A stretch of DNA of 64,000 nt, taken from the NCBI GenBank assembly GCA_025200525.1, contig CM045762.1:129693679-129757678 (forward strand). Reading direction: 5' to 3'. The stretch comes from Camellia lanceoleosa. Taxonomy: Eukaryota; Streptophyta; Magnoliopsida; Ericales; Theaceae. Shown in pieces: positions 35,671 to 46,934 of this stretch (its first letter is position 1; every line of letters starts with the position of its first letter). Below the pieces are notes generated by a model. The model was not told the DNA's origin, made no database searches, and worked only from the letters and a program-made list of their open reading frames with translations. Position numbers and translations under genes: made by a program.

Positions 35671-36850
35671 TTATTGTCTTGAGGGGCTAGCTGAGCTCCC
35701 CCCCTTAATGTAAACGTCTAGGTGACCAGCGGACACCAATTCCTCCAAGTGTTGTTTTAATGGAACGCAATCCTCCATTTGGTGCCCGTTCTCATCATGG
35801 AAGGTACATTGATATCTTTCGTCATAGCTCTTTTGCGTTTCACCAAACTTTGCTGGCCGCTGGACAAATGGCTCATCGCGAATTTTGCTAAGGATGTTGC
35901 TGGACAAATGACAGTGCGGTTGTGCTAGACTTCACCTTTGCTTAGGTGATATCCTCTTCCGCTCTTATATGTTGGTGAACCCTTTCTATCAAAGCTTCTA
36001 TGGTAAAGGGTGGTGTCATGGTCATTGATTCCCTCAATTGATGCTCGACTGGCAGTCCGTGCTTGTACTAAGCAATTGCTAGGTTGACCAGACACTCTCT
36101 GATTCAAATGAATGTCTCCCAATACCTATTGTTGTATGATTTCAAGGATTCTTGCTCCCCAATATCAATGGCAAGAAGCTAATCAACCTTCACAGGCGTT
36201 TTGGTGTTTGTTTTGGACCTTGTAACAAGCGCCTCTACAAGCTGCTCCCAGAAAGCTATGTTGCCCTTTGGCGGTCTCTCGAACCATGTCAAGCCCAAAT
36301 ATCCTATGTTTGAAGGAAACAAGATGCATATCAAGGCATCGTTCCTTCTTTAAATAGCCATAAATTGTCGAAACTAGCTAAGATATATGTAAGGATTTGA
36401 CTTCTCGTCATAGATCATAAACTTGGACTAGTTAAAGCTTATTGGTAGAGCTGCGTTCTCTATCTCTAGCAAGAACAGTGTACTCTGCAACCTTGCCAAC
36501 ACTCTGTTCGCTAGTTCGTAAGCAAGAGCGGCATTGGCATTGCAACTTCAACGCTTCCACGCATCCTAGGAGTTAATCTTTGCAAAAATGACACCCTATA
36601 AGGGTCATGCACCTGCGTAACTTATCTCCTTCACACCCTTTCGTCAAGAACAATATGTAAGTCTTTTGATCTGGGTAATTCTGTGTAACGAGAAGACATC
36701 ATGTGAGTGCATGAAGGTCGATTACTATTTCCCTCGGTGTATGATCTTACTGCCCTCATTCTCTCAGACTCGGAGTGACAAGATCTGGTTATCCTCGACT
36801 GAGAGTCACCTGTTCTGAGGCTTCTACTCTCAGAAGATGTGAGCATTGCG
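35671..36850 (-). pseudogene. Tat fragment: gag
   Basis: The zinc-like segment CTFHDENGHQMEDCVPLKQH (about 35800) is followed by LEELVSAGHLDVYI, equivalent to CTYHQDRRHMTQNC...LEDLVTAGHLREYI in element 4. Upstream, frames at 35925-36122 and 36631-36846 hold charged, repetitive gag sequence. It is heavily decayed. Confidence 0.7.
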
Positions 36851-37739
36851 CACCCATCTAGATCTCCAAAGCGACGGGATTGAGTGTGCCCCTCATTGGT
36901 TTTCGCCTTAGCGACACCCTTACCTTTCGCTTAGCGCTTCAAAATCTCTATATTCATTGTCATCTTCCTGATTAATTTATCTTTCTTTCTCAAATGATCT
37001 TCCAAAATTTGGGAGCCAGTTTGTTGTCTTTGCCCATCTAGGATTTTGGAATGGAGAGGGCTCGAGGCACGTTTCTTTCGCGCCCCGCTATGAGGATTTC
37101 TTCGCTATGGATCCAAGTCAACCATGCGAGGCATAGAAGGCAAATCTTCTCGCCTCTTGTTGGCCTCCGATGTTTGGTTGTTGATGATGGACAGAGGCAA
37201 ATATTCGTTGTGCACCATTAAAATCGTTGAAAAGAAGCTTGATCAAAAGGTTTGTTATGTGAAATTTCCATAAACGGAGACAATTGTACGATAACAAAAT
37301 AATCGTCAATTGTATAATCCTGTTGACCAAACTTGTGATCCCCCGAACATCGCCGTTTAACCTAAAATCATAAATGTGAGCTAGCCAGTGGGTGTGTGCC
37401 GAAAACCCCTCTAATGTCTAAGTCAACAAGCAAGACAAGCAATGAGGAAAAACTCTATGAATTCGGGAATAGTAATTACAATACTTGGAATTAGGTTAGA
37501 TTCGAGCTTTTATGGTTTTCGCATGGCATAATCTTAGTAGGACTCTACCTGCCCATTGTAGAGTCCTCATATGAATCACATTGCTAAAGGATAACGCCCA
37601 TCCTTTAACACCCTCCTCATTGCAAGTCAAGTGAGATGACACAACTTTTTGCATGGCTTCCAACTAAGCAACCAAACAACATTAAAGCATCGCACCCAAT
37701 TGCAGTTGACCGGTCTTCATAGGTTGCTCGATCTATGCC

Positions 37740-40129
37740 TGTTGTGATGTCTCGGGTCTTGGACATGACCGATATTGTGTAGTAAGATAGTGTGCTTTAA
37801 TTTCAGCATTTTGATTATCGTATTGGATCGTTGAGATTTCTTTTCTGCTCCTACTTAACCTCTCTTAACGTTTATGTGTTAAAATTTTGAGTTTTAGGTG
37901 TTAGAACTTGTTTTGGGATGCGAAATCAATTTTGGCTTCGGTTGGCAAAATCACTCGTGCGGGTTTGGCAACCGCTCGAATGAAATCACAGAGTTTTCTG
38001 GGATTTTCTACGCAGAAACCGTTCGTGCAGATTTGGGTTTCGCTCGAGCAGATTTTGTGAAAAATTCTAGAATTTTCTATGGAGCAAACCGTCCGTGGAA
38101 GCATTAGAATCTGCTCGTATGGATTTGGGATTCTGCTCATGTGGAATTCGAATAGCTCATGCGGATTTCGGCCGTCAGTACCGAATTTTGAGCTCTTTTC
38201 CTCAAAACTGATGCCAAAAATGTGTTTTGTACACTCTCTTCTCTATATATATACACATATTTTCTCCTCATTCTCTCTACAAACTCACCCAAATTCAAAC
38301 TTCTCTCTAAGATTTAGCAAAAATCTTCATGAATTTGATAGGGTTTTTAACATCAAATTGAAGAGGGCGACGAGGGATTGATTGCATCGAGTTTTCTTCA
38401 ATGTTGAATTCTTGGGTTTTCATCTCCTTCATCTCCCAAGCTTAAGGTAGGGACATTCTTAGAGTTATATATATATATATATATATATGTTTTTGCAAGT
38501 CTATGCTTGTTTAGAGTATTTCTTAGATGTTTGGATTATGGTTTTGGGTTGACAAACCCTAGTTGATATTAAAAGTAGACTTTCTCTATTTTTTCCCAAA
38601 ACTTTTGAGAGTATGACCTATGTCCTAAAGTATGAGTGTTGCTTTGGAAAAATCTTTTCAAATATGGAACAAAAACCTAGTTTGGTGGAAACCTTAGAAA
38701 TTTGGATATTTCGGGAAAAGTGTTGATATATTGTGAAATTCATGCTCAATAAATTATTATGGTAAATAATTGGTGGAGTAATTACTATAGTTGCATCTAA
38801 TGTAGAAATTTCATGGAGAAATGAGAAATGTTGATTTTAAAGCTTAATGAATAGCTTATTGTTGGTTTGTCTTGGAAAGGTCAAGTTTAAAAATGATGAT
38901 TAATATGTGGAGAGTGCATGTATGATGATATTATTATATTATCTCTTGGAATATATATTATAATGTTATATTGATAAGAGTTGTGGGAATTTGATCACAA
39001 TAGAGGATTGTGTGGTGAAATTGAAAATGGAACTATATTAATGTATTGTTACATTTTGCATTGCCATTCTATTTAATCATTGTTACAATTGATTTTGAAA
39101 CTTGTATAAGAAAATTATTGCTTTGAGAAAGGAATTGTTTCGTGAAACAAGATCATTTTGATTTGTTTTTGAGGTAATTACATTGGTAAGTCCGGATAGG
39201 GGGTATAGTTGGTATTGGTTAAGTTGGCCTAAGTGTCCATGGTGAAAGACCGAAAACACGCGCAAAGAAGGTACCACGTGTCTTCCAGTTAGCAACCGGA
39301 AAAAGTGGTGATTGGTAGTGCTTATTATATTTACTTCCAAACACCAACTTAGGGATTACCTGAGACGTATTTACGACCCCTTGAACTACATTGAAGTTAT
39401 TGAATTGTTGTATTTTCAAATTGCATTGGGCACAAGATTTTCAAAAGATAGAGATATATATTTTAAGCATAACATGGCATATGCATTCATCTCAAGATAC
39501 TGTATAAAACGTATATACTTTGTTAAGATCTTTTTACTGGGCTTTGTGCTCACTCTAGTGGATTTTGTGCAGGAAAAGATGTGGTGATTCCGCCGAGTTA
39601 AAGGCATGAAAAGTATTTTGAGAGCACAAGACTGTTTTCTTTTATTGTAATTATTTTTGACAAGCCAAGGACTTTACATGTATGTGTTTGATAACCATTT
39701 TGTGTAGCCGGGCATAAATCTTGGAACATGTAACCCTTGAGGGCATTTGAATTGTATTTGACTTGTGGTGCCACATGCTATAGATTCATATTTTAGGAAT
39801 GTTGAATGTACAATTGCATGTGGAATACCTTTGTAAATCTCTAGAGTATAATGAACACAAATGTTGGAGGTTTGATGACAATGTTAATGATGAGCAATTA
39901 TATTCCTTATTTATATTTATGCAATGGAAGCTATCAGATTGGAAACAATGTCATGTTGTTGAAATATGTTGAATTTCTTTGGGGCTTTACATCTACTTGA
40001 ATAGTTGCCCGGTGAATCCTAGAGTCATCTTTGACTTGTTCACACTCTTTACACGGTCCAAACCATGCAGTCTTTCAACAGGCAACTCAGTTGATGCCAA
40101 GGGCATGATTTAACCGGGTCTGTTTGTAC
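37740..40129 (+). repeat. Tekay-type LTR remnant (LTR 6)
   Basis: Starts TGTTGTGATGTCTCGGGTCT, resembling the LTR starts of elements 1 and 2 (on their own strand, TGTAGTGATCCCGG). It has GCTCGAATG/GCTCGAGCAG motifs (37966-38165), a TATA-like box (38243), AAGCTTAAGGTAGGGACATT, GTTGGCCTAAGTGTCCATGG and the block ACTGGGCTTTGTGCTCACTC (39537-39556). No terminal GGGACATTACA is found, so the right end is lost or changed before the hAT-like element. Confidence 0.6.
38243..38253 (+). promoter_or_regulatory. TATA-like box of LTR 6
   Basis: CTATATATATA followed within 25-60 bp by CT-rich leader text (TTTTCTCCTCATTCTCTCTA). It lies just downstream of the GCTCGAGC motifs, so those motifs sit where upstream promoter elements would be. 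The start site is an inference. Confidence 0.45.
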
Positions 40130-40137
40130 GCATCCAC

Positions 40138-40840
40138 TAGGAATGGCAACGAAGCGGGGTCGGGAATTACACTCCCCGTCCCCGATCCCCGATGGTAGAA
40201 ATTTCCCTGTCCCCGACCCCGGCCCCGATCCCCGACGGGGAGCCTATTACCACCCCCGCTCCCGCCCCCTAATGGGGATCGGGTCTCCCCGATCCCAAAG
40301 ATTCCCCGGTCAAAAAAAAAAAAAAAAACAACATAGATATTCAACAACAACAAATCTGAGCATATTTGTTCATCATCATCAACAGCAACACATCCATACA
40401 TCAAATTTAACATATATATGCAACAAATCGAACAGATTAGAGCTCAAATGTAAAAAATAAAAAATAAAAAATCTAAAACATTCATAGAGAGAGAAAGAGA
40501 GAGAGGTCAAGAACAAGCACGAGTTGTCAAGAATGGCAGCCGAATCATCATCTTCCTCATCAGCCCCATTTCTAAAAAATTAATACCCAATAGACATATC
40601 CAAAAGCATGAGAAGGGGGGGTCTCGATCGGCCGTACAAAGCCACCGTGGCCATTGGCTAGCCTCTTAGGGCTATGGTTGCGGTAGAGTTTGGAGAGGAG
40701 GGGGGGGTCTCGATCGGCGGTCGAACTGAGGAAGAGGAGGAGGGAGATCGGCAGGGAGGAAGAGGAGCTGTGATTCTATGAAGAGAGTCAAACTGAGGAA
40801 AAGGAGGAGCGAGATCGGCAGGGAGAGGAGCTGTGATTCT

Positions 40841-40880
<40 letters not shown>

Positions 40881-41155
40881 CAAGAGGCAGTGTGACTCAC
40901 CGTGGGAGAGGTAATGTGTGTTTTAGGGTTTGGTTTATATATATAGGGGTATAATAGTAATTTCACATCGAGGAAACGGGGCCAGGCCGGGTACGAGGCT
41001 GAGACACTAATCCCCGCCTCTGGCCCGAAACTGATCGGAGATTGATTTTTGAATACCATCCCGGCCCCCATGGGGATATTTTTCGGGAAAAAATCGCTCA
41101 AATCGGGGTCGGCGAGTTGGGTCCCCGTCGGGCCGAGTTTAAATTGCTATCCCAA
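40138..41155. mobile_element. Non-autonomous hAT-like element (8-bp target duplication)
   Basis: Both flanks are GCATCCAC (40130-40137 and 41156-41163), an 8-bp duplication typical of hAT elements. Ends TAGGAATGGCAAC and, reversed, TTGGGATAGCAAT form an imperfect terminal repeat. The sub-terminal 150-180 bp at each end are rich in CCCCG/CGGGG words. The centre holds an A-run (40312-40328) and a GA microsatellite (40844-40876). No transposase is seen. Confidence 0.85.
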
Positions 41156-41163
41156 GCATCCAC

Positions 41164-41831
41164 AGACCAGCCTACCTGTGCGGCCCAAATCCCTGATCCA
41201 TGTCAAACTAGCTCAGCTAAACTTGTTCAACACAAATTACCTTCTCTGTTTTTAAAGACAATTTGGATACAATAAAGATGAAGTTTAGAGAAGACTACCA
41301 AATCTTCCTTCACCATACTCACATAGTTTTAAAAATAAAAAAAAATAAAAAAAAAATCTTCGTTCACATGAGTATATGATTCCAATTAAGTCTTTTATTG
41401 TACACAACATAGCTACTAAAAAGTCATTTTGTTAATCTACTAATAATTTTAAAAGAAAAGTAATTTTAAATTATTAGTCCAACAAAATAATAAACAAAAT
41501 TTATAAGCATGAATATAATAATAACAATAATAAGAAATATAATAAAAAAATTTTTTTAATTGAAATTAAGAATAGTAGCATGTGAGAATGTAAGAGTTGC
41601 GTTGCCACTATTCTAAAATAAATTTTACTTCATTCATGAAGGTGTTAATAGAACAAAATAGTTAAAAGATAAAATTCAATTTGCTCACAAAGTTTCTTGT
41701 GTAATGTTTCGAACTCCCACTAGACTTGACCAAGTCAAAAAATAAAAGTTGTCAAAAAATAATATAGAACAATAATGTTAGTTTAACCACATTTTCTTAC
41801 CATAATGTGTGTGCCATCTAATGTATGCACA
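41164..41831. other. AT-rich spacer
   Basis: The left part continues the sequence interrupted by the hAT-like element. The rest is A/T-rich with A-runs (41333-41357, 41543-41557). No gene is seen. Confidence 0.4.
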
Positions 41832-42083
41832 TTGTTTATTGGGAAATTTGGCTATAAACCCCCATTACCTTCCTTTCATTGTTAAAAGGACTAAGAAAAA
41901 AAAATTATACTTTTTAAATCCCCTCATAATTATAAAGTTTTGCATAAATGACAAAATTTGTTAATTAAATATTTTATCAGACTATTATACCCTCAACTAA
42001 ATCTTTCCACCTTCTACCTCCACTCTTTCCTCATCTTCTCTGTCTCTCTCTTCTCCCTCTAAACACAGCTTCTCTTCATAGCC

Positions 42084-42284
42084 ATGTCAGAGGCCACTTT
42101 AGCCGTCGGAGCACTGTCCGCTAATGTATTCCGACCACCAACCACCATGATTCCCGGCGCCACCCCCTCATCTACATCTAATGTCAGTCAAGACTTCCAT
42201 TTCTCTTCTAGAAACCCTAGAATTGAAGAAACCAGAGGCTTCATGCACCTCAACCATACTCCATTCACTTGTTTACTGGACTGA
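42084..42284 (+). CDS. Short hypothetical ORF inside the Mutator-like element
   Basis: Begins with a true ATG after a CT-rich stretch (42000-42083) that resembles a plant 5' UTR, and encodes 66 residues starting MSEATLAVGALSANVFRPPT, then a stop. Serine, threonine and proline are frequent. The composition is richer in GC than its surroundings. I do not recognise the protein. It could be the first exon of a captured host gene; AGAGGCTTGGGTAAGG, a donor-like site, lies near 42380. It may equally be chance. Confidence 0.3.
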   Translation: MSEATLAVGALSANVFRPPTTMIPGATPSSTSNVSQDFHFSSRNPRIEETRGFMHLNHTPFTCLLD

Positions 42285-42655
42285 AATTCTAACAAAGGTT
42301 CTCCCTCTTCCTTCAGTCATCAGTTCAATTTGTGATCTGAGAGGAGCCCTAATTTGAGTTTGCGATCTATGCTTAAGAGGCTTGGGTAAGGTTGATTCAA
42401 CTTATAACTTCTCATATCTAAATTTAACTAATAACATCTTAGATCTGGTTTGTGGTATTTCGAATTTGGTGTGATTTCACCATTACGAACTCGGTTTTGA
42501 GTTTTGATTTGGAGTCGACCTTGTAGCTCAAACTTTTGCCTAAGATCTGGATTGATGACTTGACCCTCACCTTTAGTTTGATGTCGATATTTGATTTTCG
42601 ACATATGTTGATTAGTTTTTTTATTTTTGTTTTTGATTTGCCAAATTCAATCAGG

Positions 42656-43235
42656 TGTGTGCTCTAGTTTTTGTTTGACAGAATGAAAGTAAAATTTTAC
42701 TCTGGTTTGTGCTCTGTTTTTGTTTGACAGAATGAAAGTAAAATTTTATTCTGGTTTGTGCTCTATTTTTGTTTGATAAAACAAGAGTAAATTTTTACTT
42801 TGGTGTTATCTGTTCTGTTTTTTATTTTTTTTTATACAATGATAGTAAAATTTTACTTTGTTATTGTGTACTTCTGTTATTTGTTTTTGAACTCTTAGTG
42901 ACAATAAAATTTCACTATCAATTCATTGCAGATTTGAATTATACAATGATAGTAAAATTGTACTTTCAGAGTAAAGTTTACTATAATTCTAAGTAAAATT
43001 TTACTTTGGTTAAAAACATGTTGATTTGCTTAACAATATAAAATTTTACTTTGAATCATAGTAAATTTTATTCTGATTCAGAGTAATTTTACTCTAGTTA
43101 AAAATATGTTGATTTGCTTAAAAATATAAAATTTTATTTTGAATCATAGTAAACTTTACTTTTACTCTGAATCAGATTAGAGTTTACTATGATTCAAAAT
43201 AAAATTTTACTCTAAAATATACTATGAAGATGGCT
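42656..43235. repeat. Cluster of AGTAAAATTTTACT palindromes
   Basis: About ten exact or near copies of the 14-bp palindrome AGTAAAATTTTACT in under 600 bp. The first three are on tandem units of about 49-55 bp (TTGTGCTCTGTTTTTGTTTG plus GACAGAATGAA). All are inside the Mutator-like element. Confidence 0.8.
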
Positions 43236-43490
43236 TAATAAGAGTGCTGATAGATATGAGGGTAATATAGTAAAAGAAACAAGTTTTAAAATATTAGGGG
43301 GTTTTAAAAATACCTATATAATTCTTGTCCTTTTGAAAGATAAATTAGACAGTGAGAGGTCTATCACCAAATCCCCCTTGTTTATACACAATATAATAAG
43401 AAATATGATCATTCTAATATTATTAAAATAATATTGCAATAAATACAGTGTGGATTTGAAAGATTATAAATTTATTTTTTCATCCAATAC

Positions 43491-44293
43491 TGTGCGTACC
43501 GGATTCCGCACTAGATGAAACTGGATCGGGGCTCTGCTCATAGTTGGACCATCCAGGGACTGGGGCTCCTGCAACAAGAATCACCGTTAGAGCTGCCCGG
43601 CCGGGGTTGGCCGGATAACCCCTCCGGCGTGGTAATCAGTAATCGGTGTAGGAGTATAGAGTCAAATGGTTATGTATGTGTGGTGTAGATTGGGGTTGTT
43701 CAGTTACCTTCAATGTGAAGCTCATGTTCTACATATATTGTTTCTTACTTGCTTCTCAAGGTGAGTTCATGGAATATAGGTGCTGCCAGGTGTCCTTTCA
43801 GCAGTGTTCCATATGGTGGACCACTTGATAGTTGCCATTCATTGTATATTCTCATTGTAAGCGTGCTGATAACAAACCACATTCCCTTGGCTTAACAACT
43901 TCCGTGATTTTAGGCGTGGGGGACCAGCTGAGGTGGCATCCTGCACATGCTTGCATTCACAGATCCCACGTTTCTTTGCGAGGCTTCTCCAGTTCGGTAC
44001 TTAAGTTCTTCAGTTCGGTACTGGTGTACATTGGCTCGGCCTTTTCCAGTCTCATTTACAGAGATGGGCTGGGTACTTATCTGTTCAGCCCACACATCCC
44101 GTCCTGCAGCTCGGCCCGACCTTTCCATCATGAAGTTGGACCCAAGTGCTTGAGGACTTGGGCGTACTATTGATCACGAAGCTGGGCTCAATTGATCGGT
44201 CCATATACTCATTTGACCCACTTGGATTTGGGCTTTGTCGGATTGGGCCGTCTCAAGGCTTGGACCTGACCCATTTAACATTCAGCCCCTTCA
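43491..44293 (-). repeat. 3' LTR of element 4
   Basis: Starts TGTGCGTACC and ends CAGCCCCTTCA in plus sense. Nearly identical to 53816-54618 apart from a small diverged patch at about 44093-44140. An ORF within it (43832-44173) is shared partly by both LTRs but looks non-coding. Confidence 0.95.
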
Positions 44294-44306
44294 TTTGCCC
44301 CCTAGC
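44294..44306 (-). promoter_or_regulatory. Polypurine tract of element 4
   Basis: The minus strand reads GCTAGGGGGCAAA directly before the LTR start TGAAGGGG. Confidence 0.85.
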
Positions 44307-44604
44307 TCGCGCTAAGGTTCCCTTGGGAGGAGCTATTGTTCTGCCTGCGAAGCGTCGCGTCGTCTCGGCTTCTCCCCAGTTTGGCCTTGGTGACGGTTCA
44401 ATCCTGACACACGGTTCCTGCATGCGTCTTTTCGTGTGACACGTGGCAACGCGTGATAGGTGTGCAAAGATTATGCGTCGATTCCATACTGAAGGTCGTG
44501 CTTTGTGTGCCTGCACACCGACTATCGCAATAAATGCTCAGGCTTATTGATTCAAACCCCTTGATTTGATCTCCTCGTCCCTCTTGTGAGTTCCGAAGAA
44601 GGAG

Positions 44605-44610
<6 letters not shown>

Positions 44611-44650
<40 letters not shown>
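44611..44650. repeat. (AG)n microsatellite upstream of the antisense gene
   Basis: Twenty AG units, about 175 bp before the antisense gene's ATG. It would lie in that gene's promoter or 5' UTR, where GA/CT tracts are common in plants. Confidence 0.95.
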
Positions 44651-44652
<2 letters not shown>

Positions 44653-44826
44653 TCTTCCCATTCTGCTGGATCGATCTCGCCGGTGCTCCGCTTGGGCTTT
44701 TTTCACCGCTGATTCTTGCTTCGTGGTCACTGCTGTACTTTCTGTAAGTTTTCTTACGATTCTTCCTCTCTTTCTGTCTCGATCGTCTGGTCTGGTGTCT
44801 CGTTTCTGTCCCACTGGTTTAATCGA

Positions 44827-46934
44827 ATGGGGAAATTCCGTTCTCTGGTCGATACTCCGGAAGCCATGGCCGTGTTCCGTTTAGATTACAACATTCCTCA
44901 TGATGTTACCTTGTCACTGGCGAAGGTGGATGCCAAACGCATGGGCACGAGGAACACCGTTGCCTTTCCCGTTGCTGCTATCGTCGAGGGAGGGGTGCGG
45001 TTTCCTCTTGACCCATTGTTGCGCCGCTTTTTGCATCAGGTCCAGTTGACCCCGATGCAAGTGTCTGTGAATCTTTTCCGCGTTGTCTGTGGAGTGTCTG
45101 CCCTTAATAGACGATTAGGTTTGAACCTTGATATTTGGGATATTCTGGGATGTTACACCCTTTCTCACAATAAAGACCATAGCACATACTACCTTCGTGT
45201 TCGTTCCGCTGATTGTCATCTAGTTACTGGACTGCCGGATTCAGATAAACACAACGATGATTTTTTGCAAGTTGGTGGAAACTGGGAGTTTCCTGCTGGG
45301 ACCGAATTTCAGTCTGAGAGGATGCCACAGAAAGATGGCTATCCAGGTCTAAACCTCCTTTTTTAATGCCTTCTGCGTTTCTTACTTCGTTCTGAATATT
45401 GTTCTGATGGTTTTGCCTTCTTGTTTGCAGAACCTTCCCGTTTCCAGCGAAGACCGAATCGGGAGAATGCCGAAGCCATCAAGGCTGCTTTGAGATACAA
45501 GAGGAGATCTGCTCCTGAGTTGTTGGATTATCAGTCAAGTTACCGCTCTGTTATGCCGAAGAAGGCGAGACTCGCTGCTGCTCTTTTGGATTCCGATACC
45601 GAGACCGAGGTGTCTCTTACCCCACTGGTACCGAGACGCCGCACTGTTCAAGATGCATCTGAGGGAGCGCCCTCCCCTGCCCCCAGTTTCACAGGGGGCG
45701 GATCAGCGGCGAAGAGGAGGGTGCTGGTGGACCTAGAGGCTGAGGCCTTCGGAGCCCCTAGCGCTTTGCAAGTCCCCGTGGAGAAGACCGAGACGAAGAG
45801 CCTTATGGAGGTGAAGAAGGAGATTGGGGCACTTGGGACCCCAGTGTCTACCGCCGAGCCCTCCGCCTCGGTTGCCGCCCGAGCTAAAAAGAGAAGGAGG
45901 GAAACTGGCAAGGCCGTGGTGGGAGAGACTTCTCAGGACCCCGCTGAAGATGAAACTTTTGAGAGATGGGAGCCACCGATATCATATGATGGCAGGCCCG
46001 TCTCTACCTCGGTCATTGTTGCTTCACAGGATTTTGCCTTTAGTTTAACCAAGTTTTTGTTGATGCCGGTTGATATGGCTGGACATAATGGGCCTCGTGA
46101 CATTCCTATCATGAAGGGGACCCTTCAGATGTTGACTGCTGTGGGTTTCTTTTTTCTTTGCTTTCCTTGAGCTTACCGTCATATTGCCATCTTCCTTTTT
46201 TCTAAGTTCTTTGTCGTTCTTTGCAGTGTATCCAGAGAATGCACCTGTCCATTACCCGCGCTGAGGAGCTGGAAAGGGCCGTGTTGGAGGCTGTAATGAA
46301 TGCGGAGAGACTGACAGTAAGCTTGGAGTCGGAGAAGGAGGGACGCCGAACTGCTGAGAGGGAGGCCTTCCGTTTGAACAAAATTGTCGCTTCCGCTGAA
46401 CAATCGAAGGAGGCTGCCATTGAGACCCAGGCCCAGCTTGAGGGGAAAGTGGCCGAGCTGGAGGCCGTTATTGCTGTGATGGCTGCTGAGCGTACTGCGC
46501 TGGAGGCCAAGCACTGGCAACAGGGCTGGGATGAAGCTGGAGCCGCCTACAAGGAGGAAGTTCTAGTGCTGCGAGACAAGCTTTTTGTGAAGGGTTGGGC
46601 AAGTGCCTTAGCTGCTGCGATGGTTCCTGAAGGCTCTTCTCTGTATCGTGGTGTCCCTGTTCCCTCGAAGTCCTCTGGTTTAAAGACTACTCCTATCCCT
46701 GCTGTTCTGCCGGACGATGTTTCCCCTGAGACCCAGAGCATGGATGTTGCCACTGAAGCGATGGATATTGAAGGGGTTGCCACCCTGGAAACCGAAGCCA
46801 CGGTGGGTGTGATTAAGGTGGCTCCTACTTCTCAGGAAGCTGGGGCTCCCTCTACTGCTCCTCCCGCGGATGATCTCGACAAAGTTGCTGATCTTTGCTC
46901 TGAGCACTTCTTGTTGATGAAAGTTGATTGTTGA
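44827..46934 (+). CDS. Spliced antisense gene of element 4, Transposase_28-like protein with coiled coil
   Basis: Three exons: 44827-45346, 45431-46140 and 46227-46934. Introns of 84 and 86 bp have GT...TTTGCAG and GT...TTTGCAG borders, and phases 1 and 0 keep the frame. The result is about 645 codons without a stop. The start is the ATG of MGKFRSLVDTPEAM; the frame is open further upstream, but without an ATG. The N-terminal domain (VEGGVRFPLDPLLRRFLH, then VFRLDYNIP before it) resembles Pfam Transposase_28, 'putative gypsy type transposon'. Exon 2 has a basic stretch AKKRRRETGK, a likely nuclear signal. Exon 3 is a long heptad-rich coiled coil (LSITRAEELERAVLEAV onward, to about LVLRDKL). 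Extra ORFs in this place and orientation are known for Tat elements; their function is unknown. A possible further donor (CTGTAAGTTT, 44742) may mark a 5' UTR intron. It is the only intact gene of the element. Confidence 0.8.

Larger units (their letters stand above)
34385..37739 (-). mobile_element. Degraded Tat-lineage Gypsy fragment
   Basis: Minus-strand pieces in the order LTR-like/leader (37320-37739), gag, PR and the first part of RT (near 34600). It is related in sequence to element 4. RT is cut off at 34384 by LTR 5; the rest of pol and the other LTR are missing. Part of the right end (CCCCTCTAATGTCTAAGTCA, about 37408) resembles text common in Tat LTRs. Confidence 0.7.
41841..43377. 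mobile_element. Mutator-like non-autonomous element, possible gene-fragment carrier
   Basis: Flanked by TTGTTTATT (41832-41840) and TTGTTTATA (43378-43386), a 9-bp duplication with one mismatch, as in Mutator-like elements. The ends GGGAAATTTGGCTATAAACC and, reversed, GGGGGATTTGGTGATAGACC form an imperfect terminal repeat. Inside lie a CT-rich leader, a short ORF that looks like a gene start (42084), and a cluster of AGTAAAATTTTACT palindromes. No transposase is present. Confidence 0.7.

Noticed and set aside
40143..40460. Pro/Arg-rich ORFs in the hAT-like element
   Set aside because: Caused by CCCCG-rich termini; they do not continue beyond them and there is no transposase motif.
43832..44173. 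113-codon ORF within the LTR of element 4, partly shared at 54152-54445
   Set aside because: Its presence in both LTRs follows from LTR identity. The composition is not protein-like, no family is recognised, and the two copies diverge in frame and length at the C-terminus.
44716..44826. Extension of the antisense gene upstream of 44827
   Set aside because: The frame is open, but the upstream start would be TTG; plants use ATG, and the first ATG in frame is at 44827.
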